Assembly: GCA_017614395.1 (NCBI GenBank)
Contig: JAGABX010000079.1
Location: 1-35,942 of the forward strand
Direction: 5' to 3'
DNA length: 35,942 nt
From: Eubacterium sp.
GTDB lineage: Bacteria; Bacillota; Clostridia; Lachnospirales; Lachnospiraceae
Shown here: one piece after another, positions 7,928 through 16,955 of the stretch
How the letters are laid out: every line of letters starts with the position of its first letter
Position numbering within the stretch: position 1 is the first letter of the stretch
Notes under the pieces: generated by a model
The model's input: the letters and a program-made list of their open reading frames with translations, nothing else
The model's database searches: none
What the model was told of the DNA's origin: nothing
Program-made: the position numbers and the translations under genes

Positions 7928-9526
7928 CTACAAATCTGTCATCTTGACATCTGCCCCATCACGCACGAAACGGCAGTGTGAAATCGGGTCATGGATGATT
8001 CTCTGAGCATCCTTTACGGAAAGCTCAGTTCCGGCATAAACCGCATCATAAACCTTCACGCACGCTCTCTTGTTTCTGTCAATCCGCTCTATGATGGACT
8101 CCCGCTCATATTTGTTTTCCCTTAGTTCCTTTATGAGCGCAGGTTTTTCTTTTGTCGCGCGACGAACAAATCCCATCTGCTCTTCGGAAATCTCCTCACC
8201 GCGGGCCAGCTGAGATTTGATGCCACCGGAAACATCCTCAATTTTTTTCAAACTCGCTTCAATTTCCTGATTACGATCATGCAGTTCATTTGCCCGGATT
8301 AAAAGATCCTTGTCTGAAATTACCTCTATTTTGGTATTACTCCCCATCTCCGAACCTATAGTGGTCGCGGAAATGGTACCGTATGTCCGCAGGGAGCCCC
8401 CGTTGATCAGCCCCTTTTTCCCTCGTACTTCAACATCCTCACGACATTCAACCTCGCAGTTAATTACTGCGTCAGCCTTCAGCATCCCTTTACTTTTTAT
8501 TTTTGAATTCTCCAAAAACTTCGCGGTAACATTTCCCTCTGCAGTAAGTGTCCCGCGTTCTCCTCCCTGCATTCCGCGTTTTAATACTATATTACCACCG
8601 GATACAAGTTCAGCACCTTCAACAACACCGTTTACAACAATATCACCGTCAGCGATGATTTTATAACCGGTATTGACATTTCCGGTCACCTGCACTGTTC
8701 CCTTATATTCGATATCACCCGTAGAAGCATCAACATTTGCCGGAACCTGATAGATGTCAGAAACCATGACCATATCCTCTACCAATGATACATGTCCCGA
8801 AACCTCTGAGAAGATTTTCAGTTTATCTTCGGAAATCCGGATATTTCGTCCGAATCTCAAATGCCTGTTTTTCACCTTTTTCGGCTTAATTGGTTTTCCG
8901 GTGACAGTCACACCCGGGGTTCCCCAGTCCACCGGCTTCAGCGTGGCTAATTTCTGTCCCGCCTCAACAGGTTTAATATTACCGAGCTGATGGAAATCCA
9001 CACTTCCATCCTCATTCATTTTCGGTCTGGAGGTGGCGTTAATATCGAAATGATATGTTACCTTGGCATCATGTCCGTGTCTGGGTTTAGTTGCAACCGC
9101 CAGCAGATAATCCCTGCAGTATTCATGATTCTGCAAAAAGTGATCAATCGCTTTTTTCCTGACACCGTGTTTTACGCCAGCCATACGCAGATCCGAGATT
9201 ATTTCGTCCTCGGTCAGCATGCTGCCGCCGGTAGTCGGCGGATAAAATCTCGCCGTCGCTTTGAGGCCGTCTCGATCAACCGTGACCATACATTTTTCAC
9301 CAACCGGAATTATCGGCTCTTTGGAAATTTCCAATGGCTCGTCAAACAAACCGCGATCCAGATAATTACTTATCTTCACGGAGTCATAATCAGACAAAGA
9401 GATGGCATCCAGATATCGCATTACTTCATCAATCTGAAACATCTCTCCGTCATCTACGGCAGGATGAACCCACAGGAACATCTTGTCATCATTATTGATT
9501 ACTTCAAAATAAGCATTTCTCCCCAT
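7928..9526 (-). CDS. FapA-type flagellar assembly protein A (DUF342)
   Basis: A 532-residue DUF342 protein. After an N-terminal domain there is a central block with GTPGVTVTGKPIKPKKVKNR (about residues 200-220), then a beta-helix-like run of Gly/Val/Asn repeats (about 270-385: VDASTGDIEYKGTVQVTGNV and similar) related in style to bactofilins, and a C-terminal coiled coil (about 405-490). Family members are found in polar-flagellate and spore-forming bacteria, where FapA helps localise flagellar components; the exact role here is unknown. I chose the ATG at 9526, which has GAGGG at good spacing, over an ATG four codons upstream. It follows sigD by 31 bases. Confidence 0.85.
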   Translation of the reverse strand: MGRNAYFEVINNDDKMFLWVHPAVDDGEMFQIDEVMRYLDAISLSDYDSVKISNYLDRGLFDEPLEISKEPIIPVGEKCMVTVDRDGLKATARFYPPTTGGSMLTEDEIISDLRMAGVKHGVRKKAIDHFLQNHEYCRDYLLAVATKPRHGHDAKVTYHFDINATSRPKMNEDGSVDFHQLGNIKPVEAGQKLATLKPVDWGTPGVTVTGKPIKPKKVKNRHLRFGRNIRISEDKLKIFSEVSGHVSLVEDMVMVSDIYQVPANVDASTGDIEYKGTVQVTGNVNTGYKIIADGDIVVNGVVEGAELVSGGNIVLKRGMQGGERGTLTAEGNVTAKFLENSKIKSKGMLKADAVINCEVECREDVEVRGKKGLINGGSLRTYGTISATTIGSEMGSNTKIEVISDKDLLIRANELHDRNQEIEASLKKIEDVSGGIKSQLARGEEISEEQMGFVRRATKEKPALIKELRENKYERESIIERIDRNKRACVKVYDAVYAGTELSVKDAQRIIHDPISHCRFVRDGADVKMTDL

Positions 9527-9557
9527 AGCTACCCTCATTAACGAGATTAGTCAACTG

Positions 9558-10322
9558 TCAAAACAGATTCAATAGATCAACCGAATCCCCGAGACGTTCG
9601 CGTATCTTTTTCAAGGCCTTTGTATGAAGCTGCGAAACCCGGGATTCCGAAACCTCCAACACTTCACTGATCTCTTTTAAGGTCAGTTCTTCATAATAAT
9701 AAAAAGTGATTACTCTCTGTTCTTTTTCAGTCAGATTCTGCAATGCCTCAGTAAGCATTGTTTTTAATTCATCCTGCTCAACAGCAGTTTCCGGACCGAC
9801 AAACCTCGTTCCCAGTGTATCAATGCGTCCCTCTCCGCCCTGTTCAAGATAATCATCAAGAGAAATCAGATTGGACAACTCTGCCTCAGATCGCCAACCC
9901 TCATACTCGTCCATTGTCAATCCCAGTTCCTCCGCTATCTCCTCATCGGTTGCCGGGCGCCCGAGATCCATCTCCAATTTTGTAACAGCTGTATCTATCT
10001 TTTTCTGTTTTTGACGAAGAGTTCTGGGAACCCAGTCCATTTTACGAATATGATCGAGGATTGAGCCGCGTATACGTAATGAGGCATATGTTTCGAATTT
10101 AACGTTTTTTGCCATGTCATATTTATCGATTGCATCAATCAGACCGAAAATACCATAGCCTACCAAATCATCATATTCCACCGTATATCCGAGATACATG
10201 CTCATTCGACCGGCCACTAAATTGACTACATTAATATACTCAAGGATCAGCTGATCACGCAACTCAGTTTCCTTGGTCCTCATATATCGATCCCAGATTT
10301 TTTGTCTTTCAGCTTCCTTCAT
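9558..10322 (-). CDS. sigD: Flagellar sigma factor SigD/FliA (sigma-28)
   Basis: A 254-residue sigma-70 family factor that directs RNA polymerase to late flagellar and motility promoters. Region 2 shows NVVNLVAGRM, EYDDLVGYGIFGLIDAIDKY and the -10 recognition part KFETYASLRIRGSILDHIRK; region 3 shows RPATDEEIAEELGLTMDEY; region 4 shows LTEKEQRVITFYYYEELTLK and EVSESRVSQLHTKALKKIRE. The order and lack of region 1.1 match FliA/SigD. The ATG at 10322 follows AGGTGAT. Its position at the promoter-distal end of the fla/che run matches Bacillus sigD. A consensus target promoter for it is found upstream of fliK in this window. Confidence 0.96.
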   Translation of the reverse strand: MKEAERQKIWDRYMRTKETELRDQLILEYINVVNLVAGRMSMYLGYTVEYDDLVGYGIFGLIDAIDKYDMAKNVKFETYASLRIRGSILDHIRKMDWVPRTLRQKQKKIDTAVTKLEMDLGRPATDEEIAEELGLTMDEYEGWRSEAELSNLISLDDYLEQGGEGRIDTLGTRFVGPETAVEQDELKTMLTEALQNLTEKEQRVITFYYYEELTLKEISEVLEVSESRVSQLHTKALKKIRERLGDSVDLLNLF

Positions 10323-10374
10323 ACGATCACCTGTCAGTTACTGATAATGAATCCATAAATGAAAAATCTACCCG

Positions 10375-10797
10375 TCAGTCACCTATATAGTTCCCATCCT
10401 CATCAAACGCGTCTTCATCAAAACTATCATCATACTCATCGGCGGCTCCGCCGGAATGAGTTCTGGAGTATCTCTCCTCAGCCATCTGCCTGCGTCGTTG
10501 GGATTCCTCGGCTATTTTTGCCTCACGTTCGAGCCGTTCACGCTCCTCTTCCTCAGCCTTTATTCGGGCTTCCTCCTCCTCGCGACGCTTTTTCTCCAAT
10601 TCCTCCATAGCTTTTCGCTCAGACTGGACTCTGCCGACTACCTGACCGGCAATCTGTCCGATGATATAAAAAACGACCAATACTATAACCAGCGCTATCA
10701 GGTTGGTCAGTACCGGCCATTGTTGCACCAATCCGAGTATGCAAGTAATCAGCCCTGCCAAGAGCATAACAAAAGCCGGGATAAATCGATATTTCAT
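10375..10797 (-). CDS. Small membrane protein with charged coiled coil, unknown function
   Basis: A 140-residue protein that I cannot assign. It begins with two hydrophobic segments (residues about 6-24 and 30-52, with FIPAFVMLLAGLITCILGLV first), followed by an uninterrupted Glu/Arg/Lys-rich helix (about 60-115) and an acidic Asp-rich tail. Its start overlaps the cheD stop by four bases (ATGA), so it is translationally coupled to cheD, and sigD follows 52 bases on. This position between chemotaxis genes and sigD suggests a motility-linked role, which is inference only. Confidence 0.75.
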   Translation of the reverse strand: MKYRFIPAFVMLLAGLITCILGLVQQWPVLTNLIALVIVLVVFYIIGQIAGQVVGRVQSERKAMEELEKKRREEEEARIKAEEEERERLEREAKIAEESQRRRQMAEERYSRTHSGGAADEYDDSFDEDAFDEDGNYIGD

Positions 10798-11285
10798 ATG
10801 ATCGACTCCCCCACTCCAACAGTTTTAATATGTAATTCAAAATTGCTCGGATCAAAAGTAATGGTCCGGCCATATCGATTTCCGGTATCCTCAGCGCGAA
10901 TCGGTATGCGCCATGCAGAAAGCATTTCCTTGGCCTTGGTTACATTCTGCTCTCCGACATTCAGCATTGAGTTTGTCGAACGATGCGCAAACATTTTTGC
11001 GCCTCCGGCTATTTTTGCTCTGAGTTTTGTCGGTGGGATCCTGAGTTTGTTTGTTAATTCATCATACATATCCAACAGACAGGTATCCATGAATTTAAAA
11101 CGATTATTCTTCTGTGATGGTATCCTGGTGCTATCCGGTAGCATTACATGTGCCATTCCGCATATCCCTGAACTCTCATCATAGAGAATGACACCCAGAC
11201 ACGACCCCAGCCCGAGTGTCGATATTTTCTGGGGAGGACGGCAGATTTTGTAATCTGCCATCCCTACCCGGATCATTTCGGCCAT
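10794..11285 (-). CDS. cheD: Chemoreceptor glutamine deamidase CheD
   Basis: CheD deamidates receptor glutamines and, in Bacillus-type systems, is tuned by binding to a CheC-family phosphatase. The 163-residue product shows the catalytic region STLGLGSCLGVILYD with Cys29, preceded by Thr23, and GMAHVMLP with His46, matching the Cys-His-Thr arrangement of the family. The C-terminal half has KIAGGAKMF, VGEQN and DTGNRYGRTITFDP, all typical. The ATG at 11285, seven bases after cheW, gives the usual N-terminus; a start 16 codons upstream would overlap cheW. No separate cheC lies between cheW and cheD. Confidence 0.94.
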   Translation of the reverse strand: MAEMIRVGMADYKICRPPQKISTLGLGSCLGVILYDESSGICGMAHVMLPDSTRIPSQKNNRFKFMDTCLLDMYDELTNKLRIPPTKLRAKIAGGAKMFAHRSTNSMLNVGEQNVTKAKEMLSAWRIPIRAEDTGNRYGRTITFDPSNFELHIKTVGVGESII

Positions 11286-11292
11286 ACTGTAA

Positions 11293-11775
11293 TCACGCTT
11301 TCTTCTTTTCCTCAACAACCGCCTGGATATCAAGCAGGGAAATCAGGCTTTCTTCCTTTTTCCCGATGCCGGCAAGATATGCGGATTTTTTATCATCCAA
11401 TTTGAAATTCGGAATCTCAATAGTATCCTCAGCAATATCTACAACCTCACGCACCTCGTCTACAATGAATCCGACACGCGACTGGTCCTCCATGCGGACT
11501 ATGATGATACGTGTGGCATGGGTGTACTCGATATCTTCAAGTTCAAAGCGCCGTCTGAGGCTCATGATGGGAACAACCTCTCCACGTAAATTGATTACAC
11601 CTACATAGTAATCCTGAGATTTTGCAACACGGGTTATCTGCTGCATTCTGACGATATTATCTACGAAAGCAATGTCTATTCCGTACTGCTCACCACCGAG
11701 TTTCACGACAATGTACTGGATTATTGTCTCCGGTGTATCCAAAATGCTGGTTTCTTCCTTTTTTTTCTCATCCAT
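11293..11775 (-). CDS. cheW: Chemotaxis coupling protein CheW
   Basis: CheW links chemoreceptors to the kinase CheA in the signalling array. This 160-residue protein has the full SH3-like CheW fold: YIVVKLGGEQYGIDIAFVDN, VGVINLRGEVVPIMSLRRRF with the conserved NLRG turn, RVGFIVDEVREVVDI and a closing IQAVVEEKKKA helix. The length is normal. It lies 14 bases behind cheA and immediately before cheD. Confidence 0.97.
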   Translation of the reverse strand: MDEKKKEETSILDTPETIIQYIVVKLGGEQYGIDIAFVDNIVRMQQITRVAKSQDYYVGVINLRGEVVPIMSLRRRFELEDIEYTHATRIIIVRMEDQSRVGFIVDEVREVVDIAEDTIEIPNFKLDDKKSAYLAGIGKKEESLISLLDIQAVVEEKKKA

Positions 11776-11789
11776 CCTCTGACCCCTCC

Positions 11790-13979
11790 TTAAATCAATG
11801 TATTGGTATCAAAGATCAGTGCTACTTCGCCATCGCCGAGGATCGTCGCACCACTAAACAATTTTTCATTGGTAATATGTCTTCCGAGAGACTTGATGAC
11901 TGTCTCCTGCTGACCAATCAGGTTATCAACGATCATTCCGACGCGCTGGTCACCCTTCTGCATGATAACAACAACATAATTATCAGGCTGAACCTCCAAC
12001 TCATCCAACTCGAGAATCTCATGTGAACGAATGATAGGAATAACGCTTCCGCGAAGATTGATAACTTCTTTGTTCTGGACAAATCTGATCTCGTTTTTGG
12101 GAATATCCTCAATTCCCTGAATATTGCTGAGCGGAATAGCATATTTCTCATCCATGACCTCAACCATAAGAGCCTGAATAATTGCAAGTGTCAACGGCAA
12201 TTGGATAGAGAATGTGCTTCCCTCGCCCTGAACGGACTTGGCGCTTATACTGCCTCCCAAAGCCTCAATCTTGGTACGTACCACATCCAATCCCACTCCA
12301 CGCCCGGAGACATCCGTGATTTTGTCTGCGGTAGAAAAGCTCGGCTGGAACAGCATATCAATGAAATCCTTCTCCGACATGCTCTCTGCCTGTTTTTCCG
12401 TAATAACACCCTTCTCCAGTGCCTTATTGCGGACTTTTTCAATATTAATTCCGCCACCGTCATCACGAACCTCGATGACTACGTTATTTCCATCCTGGAA
12501 TGCATCGAGGAATATGGAACCAACCTCATCCTTGCCGAGTTTGACACGTTCCTCATTGCTCTCCAAACCATGATCAGCGGAATTACGCAACAAGTGCATC
12601 AGCGGGTCACCTATCTCATCGATAACGGTACGATCGAGCTCGGTTTCCTCACCAGTCATATACAATTCCATTTTCTTGCCGAGTTTCCGGCTCAAATCAC
12701 GAATCATGCGCGGGAATCTGTTAACTACACTCTCGATCGGCACCATGCGGACCTTCATGACTGACTCATGGAGATTCGTGGTAATGCGCTCAAGGTACTC
12801 AATCTGATCATTAAATGCCTGATTATCTCCGACAATCGCCTCTCCGTTGCTCGATGCAGCAACCAGACCGTTTTTGGCAATGATCAGCTCGCTGACGAGA
12901 TTCATCAGCTCATCTAATTTATCTATATCGACACGAACCGAACGGCTGCCGACTTTTGCCTTACCGGCATTTCCGCCCGCCTTTTTCTTGTCATCACTCT
13001 GGCTCTCGGCCGGAGCGGCAGCTTTTTTGACTGCAGGAGCGGAACCGGTGGCAGGCTGCTCAGTCGCTGCAGCTGCAGGTGCAGGAGTTCCGACTGCCGA
13101 ATCATTGATAGGCTCACCATCCTCATTCTCGGTGGGTTTAGCCGGGATAGTAAAGTCATCAATATACACACAATCCACCTCCGATACATTCATGATCATG
13201 GATTTGATTTCATCCTTTGACTCGCCTGTCACAAGAATCCAACTGAAATCATATTCGAATTCCTCATCCTCGATCGCCTCTGTCGTCGGCACGGATTTAA
13301 CGAGTTCTCCTTTTTCATCCACCGACTTGAAAACCAAAAACGCGCGAGCGGATTTCAGCACGCAGGTCTCCTGAAGGAATACGGTAATACCATAGACATG
13401 CTTTCCTTCATTCTTCGCATTCTGCATAGCCGTAATCTCCGACTCATTTACGCGGATTTCACGGAATTTTTCCTTCTCAGGATCTGATGCTGCAACGGAA
13501 TCATTTGAAGCAGCAGCCGGCTCCGGCTCAGGTGCCGCTTCCGGTTCAGGTTCAGGTGCCGCCTTGGCAGCAGGAGCCTCCTCAGCCCCACCTGTCTCAT
13601 CATTCAGAATGGCATTCAGATCATTAATGATATCTTCGTTGTCCTCAGTTCCCTCGTTGCCCTCCGACGAGATAACCTGAAGATATCCCTCAAGGGCATC
13701 CAACCCGCGGAAAAGGATATCAACCAATTTTGCGCTGGCCTTCATATTGCCGTTTCGAATCTCGGAGAATACATTCTCAAGATCGTGAGTCAAACGCTGC
13801 ATGCGAGCGAATCCCATGGTTCCGGCCATTCCCTTTAGCGTATGAGCCGCACGGAAAATCTCATTGACCGTATCGGCGTCATCAGGTTCCTTTTCCAGGG
13901 CAAGCACATGCTCGTTCAAGCTCTGAAGGTGTTCCTTGGTCTCATCGATGAACAAATCCAAGTATTGACTCGTATCCAT
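11790..13979 (-). CDS. cheA: Chemotaxis histidine kinase CheA
   Basis: A 729-residue kinase that phosphorylates CheY and CheB in response to receptors. Domains in order: P1 Hpt (about 1-105) with the phospho-accepting His46 in AAHTLKGMAGTMGF; an acidic Pro/Ala/Glu linker; a P2 response-regulator-binding domain (about 165-275); a second Ala/Pro-rich linker; P3 dimerisation helices (VDIDKLDELMNLVSELIIAK); P4 ATPase with the N-box HLLRNSADHGLES and G-boxes VRDDGGGI and SGRGVGLDVV; and P5, CheW-like, to the end. The ATG at 13979 has AAGAGG nearby and starts at MDTSQYL; a longer upstream frame adds residues outside the Hpt fold. Confidence 0.97.
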   Translation of the reverse strand: MDTSQYLDLFIDETKEHLQSLNEHVLALEKEPDDADTVNEIFRAAHTLKGMAGTMGFARMQRLTHDLENVFSEIRNGNMKASAKLVDILFRGLDALEGYLQVISSEGNEGTEDNEDIINDLNAILNDETGGAEEAPAAKAAPEPEPEAAPEPEPAAASNDSVAASDPEKEKFREIRVNESEITAMQNAKNEGKHVYGITVFLQETCVLKSARAFLVFKSVDEKGELVKSVPTTEAIEDEEFEYDFSWILVTGESKDEIKSMIMNVSEVDCVYIDDFTIPAKPTENEDGEPINDSAVGTPAPAAAATEQPATGSAPAVKKAAAPAESQSDDKKKAGGNAGKAKVGSRSVRVDIDKLDELMNLVSELIIAKNGLVAASSNGEAIVGDNQAFNDQIEYLERITTNLHESVMKVRMVPIESVVNRFPRMIRDLSRKLGKKMELYMTGEETELDRTVIDEIGDPLMHLLRNSADHGLESNEERVKLGKDEVGSIFLDAFQDGNNVVIEVRDDGGGINIEKVRNKALEKGVITEKQAESMSEKDFIDMLFQPSFSTADKITDVSGRGVGLDVVRTKIEALGGSISAKSVQGEGSTFSIQLPLTLAIIQALMVEVMDEKYAIPLSNIQGIEDIPKNEIRFVQNKEVINLRGSVIPIIRSHEILELDELEVQPDNYVVVIMQKGDQRVGMIVDNLIGQQETVIKSLGRHITNEKLFSGATILGDGEVALIFDTNTLI

Positions 13980-14059
13980 ATTTACCTCTTTTCTGCAGGT
14001 CTCTCCTGCTGATATTTCTTTTTGTGTCCAAATCACATGGCCGGAAAAAGCATCCCTTC

Positions 14060-15160
14060 CTACACTCCGGCTTTGCGAACCAACATCCCGGTGACATCCT
14101 CCAGCGGGACAACATCATCGGCAATACCTGACTCGGCAACCGCGCGCGGCATACCGTAGACCACACATGTTTCCTTGTTCTGTGCCACACAGCTCACATT
14201 ATGCATCTCACGAATCAGGCTTATCCCTTTGCAACCATCACTGCCCATCCCGGTCAAAACTCCGCAGATTATACTCTCAAACGTGGTATCAACCAGAGAT
14301 TCGAAAAAGATATCGGCACACGGTCTCAATCCTCCCCGAGGTGGTTTGTCGTTTTCGGAAAAGCAGTATGATCCGTTTGCTTTTTGAACTAACTCACATT
14401 GCTTTCCACCCATGGCAATATAGACAACTCCCGGTTTCAACTCCTCCCCGTCGGCAGCCTCCTTGACACGAATCTGACTCATCTCATCCAGCCTCTGTGC
14501 CAGCGAATTTGTAAATCCTGCCGGCATATGCTGAACAATAACAACCGGATACGGAAAATTCGCAGGGAAGAAGGGAACAACTGACTGAAGTGCCTTCGGT
14601 CCTCCGGTTGATGAAGCGATAACAACTAATTTTGTGCCCTTTCTCGCTGTATGGAGTCTTCTCGGCTTTTGCAGTTCCGGCTGCGGTTTCGGAGTACTGC
14701 GAAATGAAGTCCTCGCCTCCGGGCGTGTCGGTTCAGCAGCAGCAAAGTCGCCCCTGGCATTCAGCCCCGTAGCAACATATACCTTCTGCAACAACTCGAT
14801 TCTGAAATCCGCGAAATTCTCGCCAATGGAGCTGATAGGCTTCTTGACAAAATCAATCGCACCTAGTTCCAGGGCTTCGATAGTCTCAGTACCGCTCTCA
14901 CTTGCTATTGAACTGACAATCAGCGCCGGAGTAGTGATTCTGCTGCGATTAAGCTCACGCATCAGTCGCACGCCATCCATCTTCGGCATCTTGATGTCAA
15001 CCAGGAGAATATCAAACCTCGCGCCATGCAAAAGCTGATCCAATGCAGCTTCGCCGTTATTAGCGGTTCCTGCCACCGTCAGATTCTCATCTTGGTTTAT
15101 TATATCAGAGATAACCCTTCTCATGAGTGCAGAGTCATCAATAACCAGCACTTTTTTCAT
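14060..15160 (-). CDS. cheB: Chemotaxis methylesterase/deamidase CheB
   Basis: A 366-residue two-domain response regulator. The receiver domain (1-120) has Asp8/Asp9, the phosphorylation site Asp55 in LLVDIKMPKMDG, and the FVKKP lysine. After a variable linker (about 135-170) comes the methylesterase domain with the catalytic Ser in ASSTGGPKAL, the His in QHMPAGFTNSLAQRL and the Asp-containing GMGSDG loop. It removes methyl groups from receptors. Its start overlaps the stop of the upstream PilZ gene by four bases. No cheR is present in the window. Confidence 0.97.
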   Translation of the reverse strand: MKKVLVIDDSALMRRVISDIINQDENLTVAGTANNGEAALDQLLHGARFDILLVDIKMPKMDGVRLMRELNRSRITTPALIVSSIASESGTETIEALELGAIDFVKKPISSIGENFADFRIELLQKVYVATGLNARGDFAAAEPTRPEARTSFRSTPKPQPELQKPRRLHTARKGTKLVVIASSTGGPKALQSVVPFFPANFPYPVVIVQHMPAGFTNSLAQRLDEMSQIRVKEAADGEELKPGVVYIAMGGKQCELVQKANGSYCFSENDKPPRGGLRPCADIFFESLVDTTFESIICGVLTGMGSDGCKGISLIREMHNVSCVAQNKETCVVYGMPRAVAESGIADDVVPLEDVTGMLVRKAGV

Positions 15161-15921
15161 CGATCTCCTCCTGCCATTCGCCTGCGTTGCTCTTCAAATA
15201 CATATTTTACAATTCTTTCGCGTTCCTGATTCGTCAGAGAATCAAACTCGCAACGGACATCACTGCTCGTCGAACGTGTGTCTTCGCTGCGTCCGCTTTC
15301 TATAACATGTGCCATTATTTCCATACTTACGACACCGCTTTTCATTGATAGAGGAATCACAACCCCAATCGGTTCACCTATTTCCAAGTGTTCAGCCAGG
15401 TGAAAACGCACGCCTCCCGCGCTCAGATTTGTGACAGTAGCCACCTGCCAGTTTTTTACCACGCTGTCGAGTTCGGACTCCAATCTGACTATTTCATTTT
15501 TATCGTTCAACAACTCTGCCCTCTCCAATTCCTCGCGAATCCTAACTTCATCCTTGGAAAGGCGACGATACCTGAGCTCAGAAGTGCATTCCAGACGATA
15601 ATACCGGCGTCGTTGAAACTTCTCCGGTTCGGATACAAATAGCACCTCCAGCATTGAAACATTATTATCAGCCAGTCTGTTCTTTACACGACCGCGGCAT
15701 TGATAGAGACCTGCTTTTGTAAAAAAACACATGTTGATATCTTCATCGACACGTATCGGAACCAAATGCCCGTCCTGAACGGGAACAGCAATTTTAGCCA
15801 TGCGCCCCCCATCGTAATCAAGCAGCTGACTCGCATACCTTTTATCGGTTTTATCATATGAAAACGCCGATTTTACCGGAGTTATTTCTATCTTATTTCC
15901 AATTGAAAATACCTGTTCCAT
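15157..15921 (-). CDS. PilZ-domain, YcgR-like flagellar brake protein
   Basis: A 254-residue protein with an N-terminal YcgR-type beta domain (about 1-100) and a C-terminal PilZ domain (about 105-230). The c-di-GMP-binding signatures are seen: the Arg-rich FQRRRYYRL (RxxxR) and NLSAGGVRFHL (N/DxSxxG). Such proteins bind c-di-GMP and slow or stop the motor in Bacillus (YpfA/DgrA) and enterics (YcgR). Between the two PilZ motifs is an unusual charged helical insertion (about residues 122-150, VRIREELERAELLNDKNEIV), which separates the two c-di-GMP-contacting loops. It overlaps cheB by four bases and follows flhG. Confidence 0.88.
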   Translation of the reverse strand: MEQVFSIGNKIEITPVKSAFSYDKTDKRYASQLLDYDGGRMAKIAVPVQDGHLVPIRVDEDINMCFFTKAGLYQCRGRVKNRLADNNVSMLEVLFVSEPEKFQRRRYYRLECTSELRYRRLSKDEVRIREELERAELLNDKNEIVRLESELDSVVKNWQVATVTNLSAGGVRFHLAEHLEIGEPIGVVIPLSMKSGVVSMEIMAHVIESGRSEDTRSTSSDVRCEFDSLTNQERERIVKYVFEEQRRRMAGGDR

Positions 15922-15946
15922 TAATCCGACTGCCCTTCCGGTTTAA

Positions 15947-16852
15947 TTAATTTTTGTTGTTCCTTCCGAATTTCATGCGAATTACTCCGGTGAATAATCT
16001 CATGATACCCCAGCCCTGCCCTGTCTGCGGCAATTCAGTTTCACCTATATGCGCTGCGATCTCCATGATAGCCTTCGCCGCCGCTGAATTCGGTGCCGAC
16101 AGTACTACCGGCTCCTGCCGAAGAATAGCCTTGGACACGTTATCATCATACGGAATGGCTCCCAGAAACTCAATATCTATATTCAGAAATTTATTCACTA
16201 CTACACCTAACTTCTCATGAAGTTCATCTGCATCTTTATTTCCTCTGACCTGATTCGCAATGAGTTCAACTACAGTCTGCGTTTTCTGGTATGTAGAGTT
16301 TCTGTTGAGAGATTTCAATAATGCATACGCATCTGTAATAGATGTCGGTTCCGGTGTCGCAACAAGGAGAACCTCCTCACTGGCTGCAACAAATTCCAGC
16401 ACGGAGTTACCTATTCCCGCGCCGGTATCAACAATAATAATGTCAGCCAGCTGGTCAAGCTCCGACATTTTCTGAACGAGATCAACTATCTGTGTTTTAT
16501 TCAGATTTGCCATCTCATTTATTCCCGAACCACCGGAAATAAACCCTATTTTTTCCGGTCCGTAGGTAATAATATCCCTCATGCTCTTGCCCCGGAACAT
16601 CAAATCTGCCAAATTGAATTGCGGGCGTATCCCAAGCATGATCTCAATGTTGGCCAATCCAAAATCGGCATCAAGAATCACAACTCTTTTACCGAGCCGG
16701 CTCAGGGCGATGGCAAGGTTGACCGATACACTGGTCTTACCGACGCCCCCTTTTCCGGATGTTACGGTGATAACGCGCGACATCGGCGGTGCAACTTCCG
16801 GCTGATATTGCTGCTTTTTAATTATATTTCTTAAACGTTCTGCCTGATCCAT
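15947..16852 (-). CDS. flhG: MinD-like ATPase FlhG (YlxH)
   Basis: A 301-residue P-loop ATPase that controls flagellar number and placement together with FlhF. The deviant Walker A motif TSGKGGVGKTSVSVNLA follows an N-terminal segment with DQAERLRNIIKKQQ, comparable to the FlhF-activating DQAxxLR motif of FlhG proteins. Other ParA/MinD features are ILDADFGLANIEIMLG, IIVDTGAGIGNSVLEF and TPEPTSITDAYALLK. The ATG at 16852 has AGGAGG. It lies about 100 bases behind flhF; that gap holds no recognisable site. Confidence 0.95.
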   Translation of the reverse strand: MDQAERLRNIIKKQQYQPEVAPPMSRVITVTSGKGGVGKTSVSVNLAIALSRLGKRVVILDADFGLANIEIMLGIRPQFNLADLMFRGKSMRDIITYGPEKIGFISGGSGINEMANLNKTQIVDLVQKMSELDQLADIIIVDTGAGIGNSVLEFVAASEEVLLVATPEPTSITDAYALLKSLNRNSTYQKTQTVVELIANQVRGNKDADELHEKLGVVVNKFLNIDIEFLGAIPYDDNVSKAILRQEPVVLSAPNSAAAKAIMEIAAHIGETELPQTGQGWGIMRLFTGVIRMKFGRNNKN

Positions 16853-16955
16853 CGCGCGTCCTCCTTTCTTATTTTATCTTCACGTTTCCTGAAACTCCTT
16901 GAAACCGCATATTACATCCCGGTTACTCTATCCTGATTACAAACTGTATTCCGCC

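Noticed and set aside
9301-9340. GCCGATAA inside fapA as a possible SigD -10
   Set aside because: There is no TAAA at 14-16 bases upstream, and it lies in coding sequence.
9530-9570. TTGACA between sigD and fapA as a promoter
   Set aside because: The only -10-like sequence at 17 bases overlaps the fapA ribosome binding site and start.
16853-16955. 103-base gap between flhF and flhG
   Set aside because: Only a weak GTTTC/GAAAC pairing was seen; no promoter or terminator.
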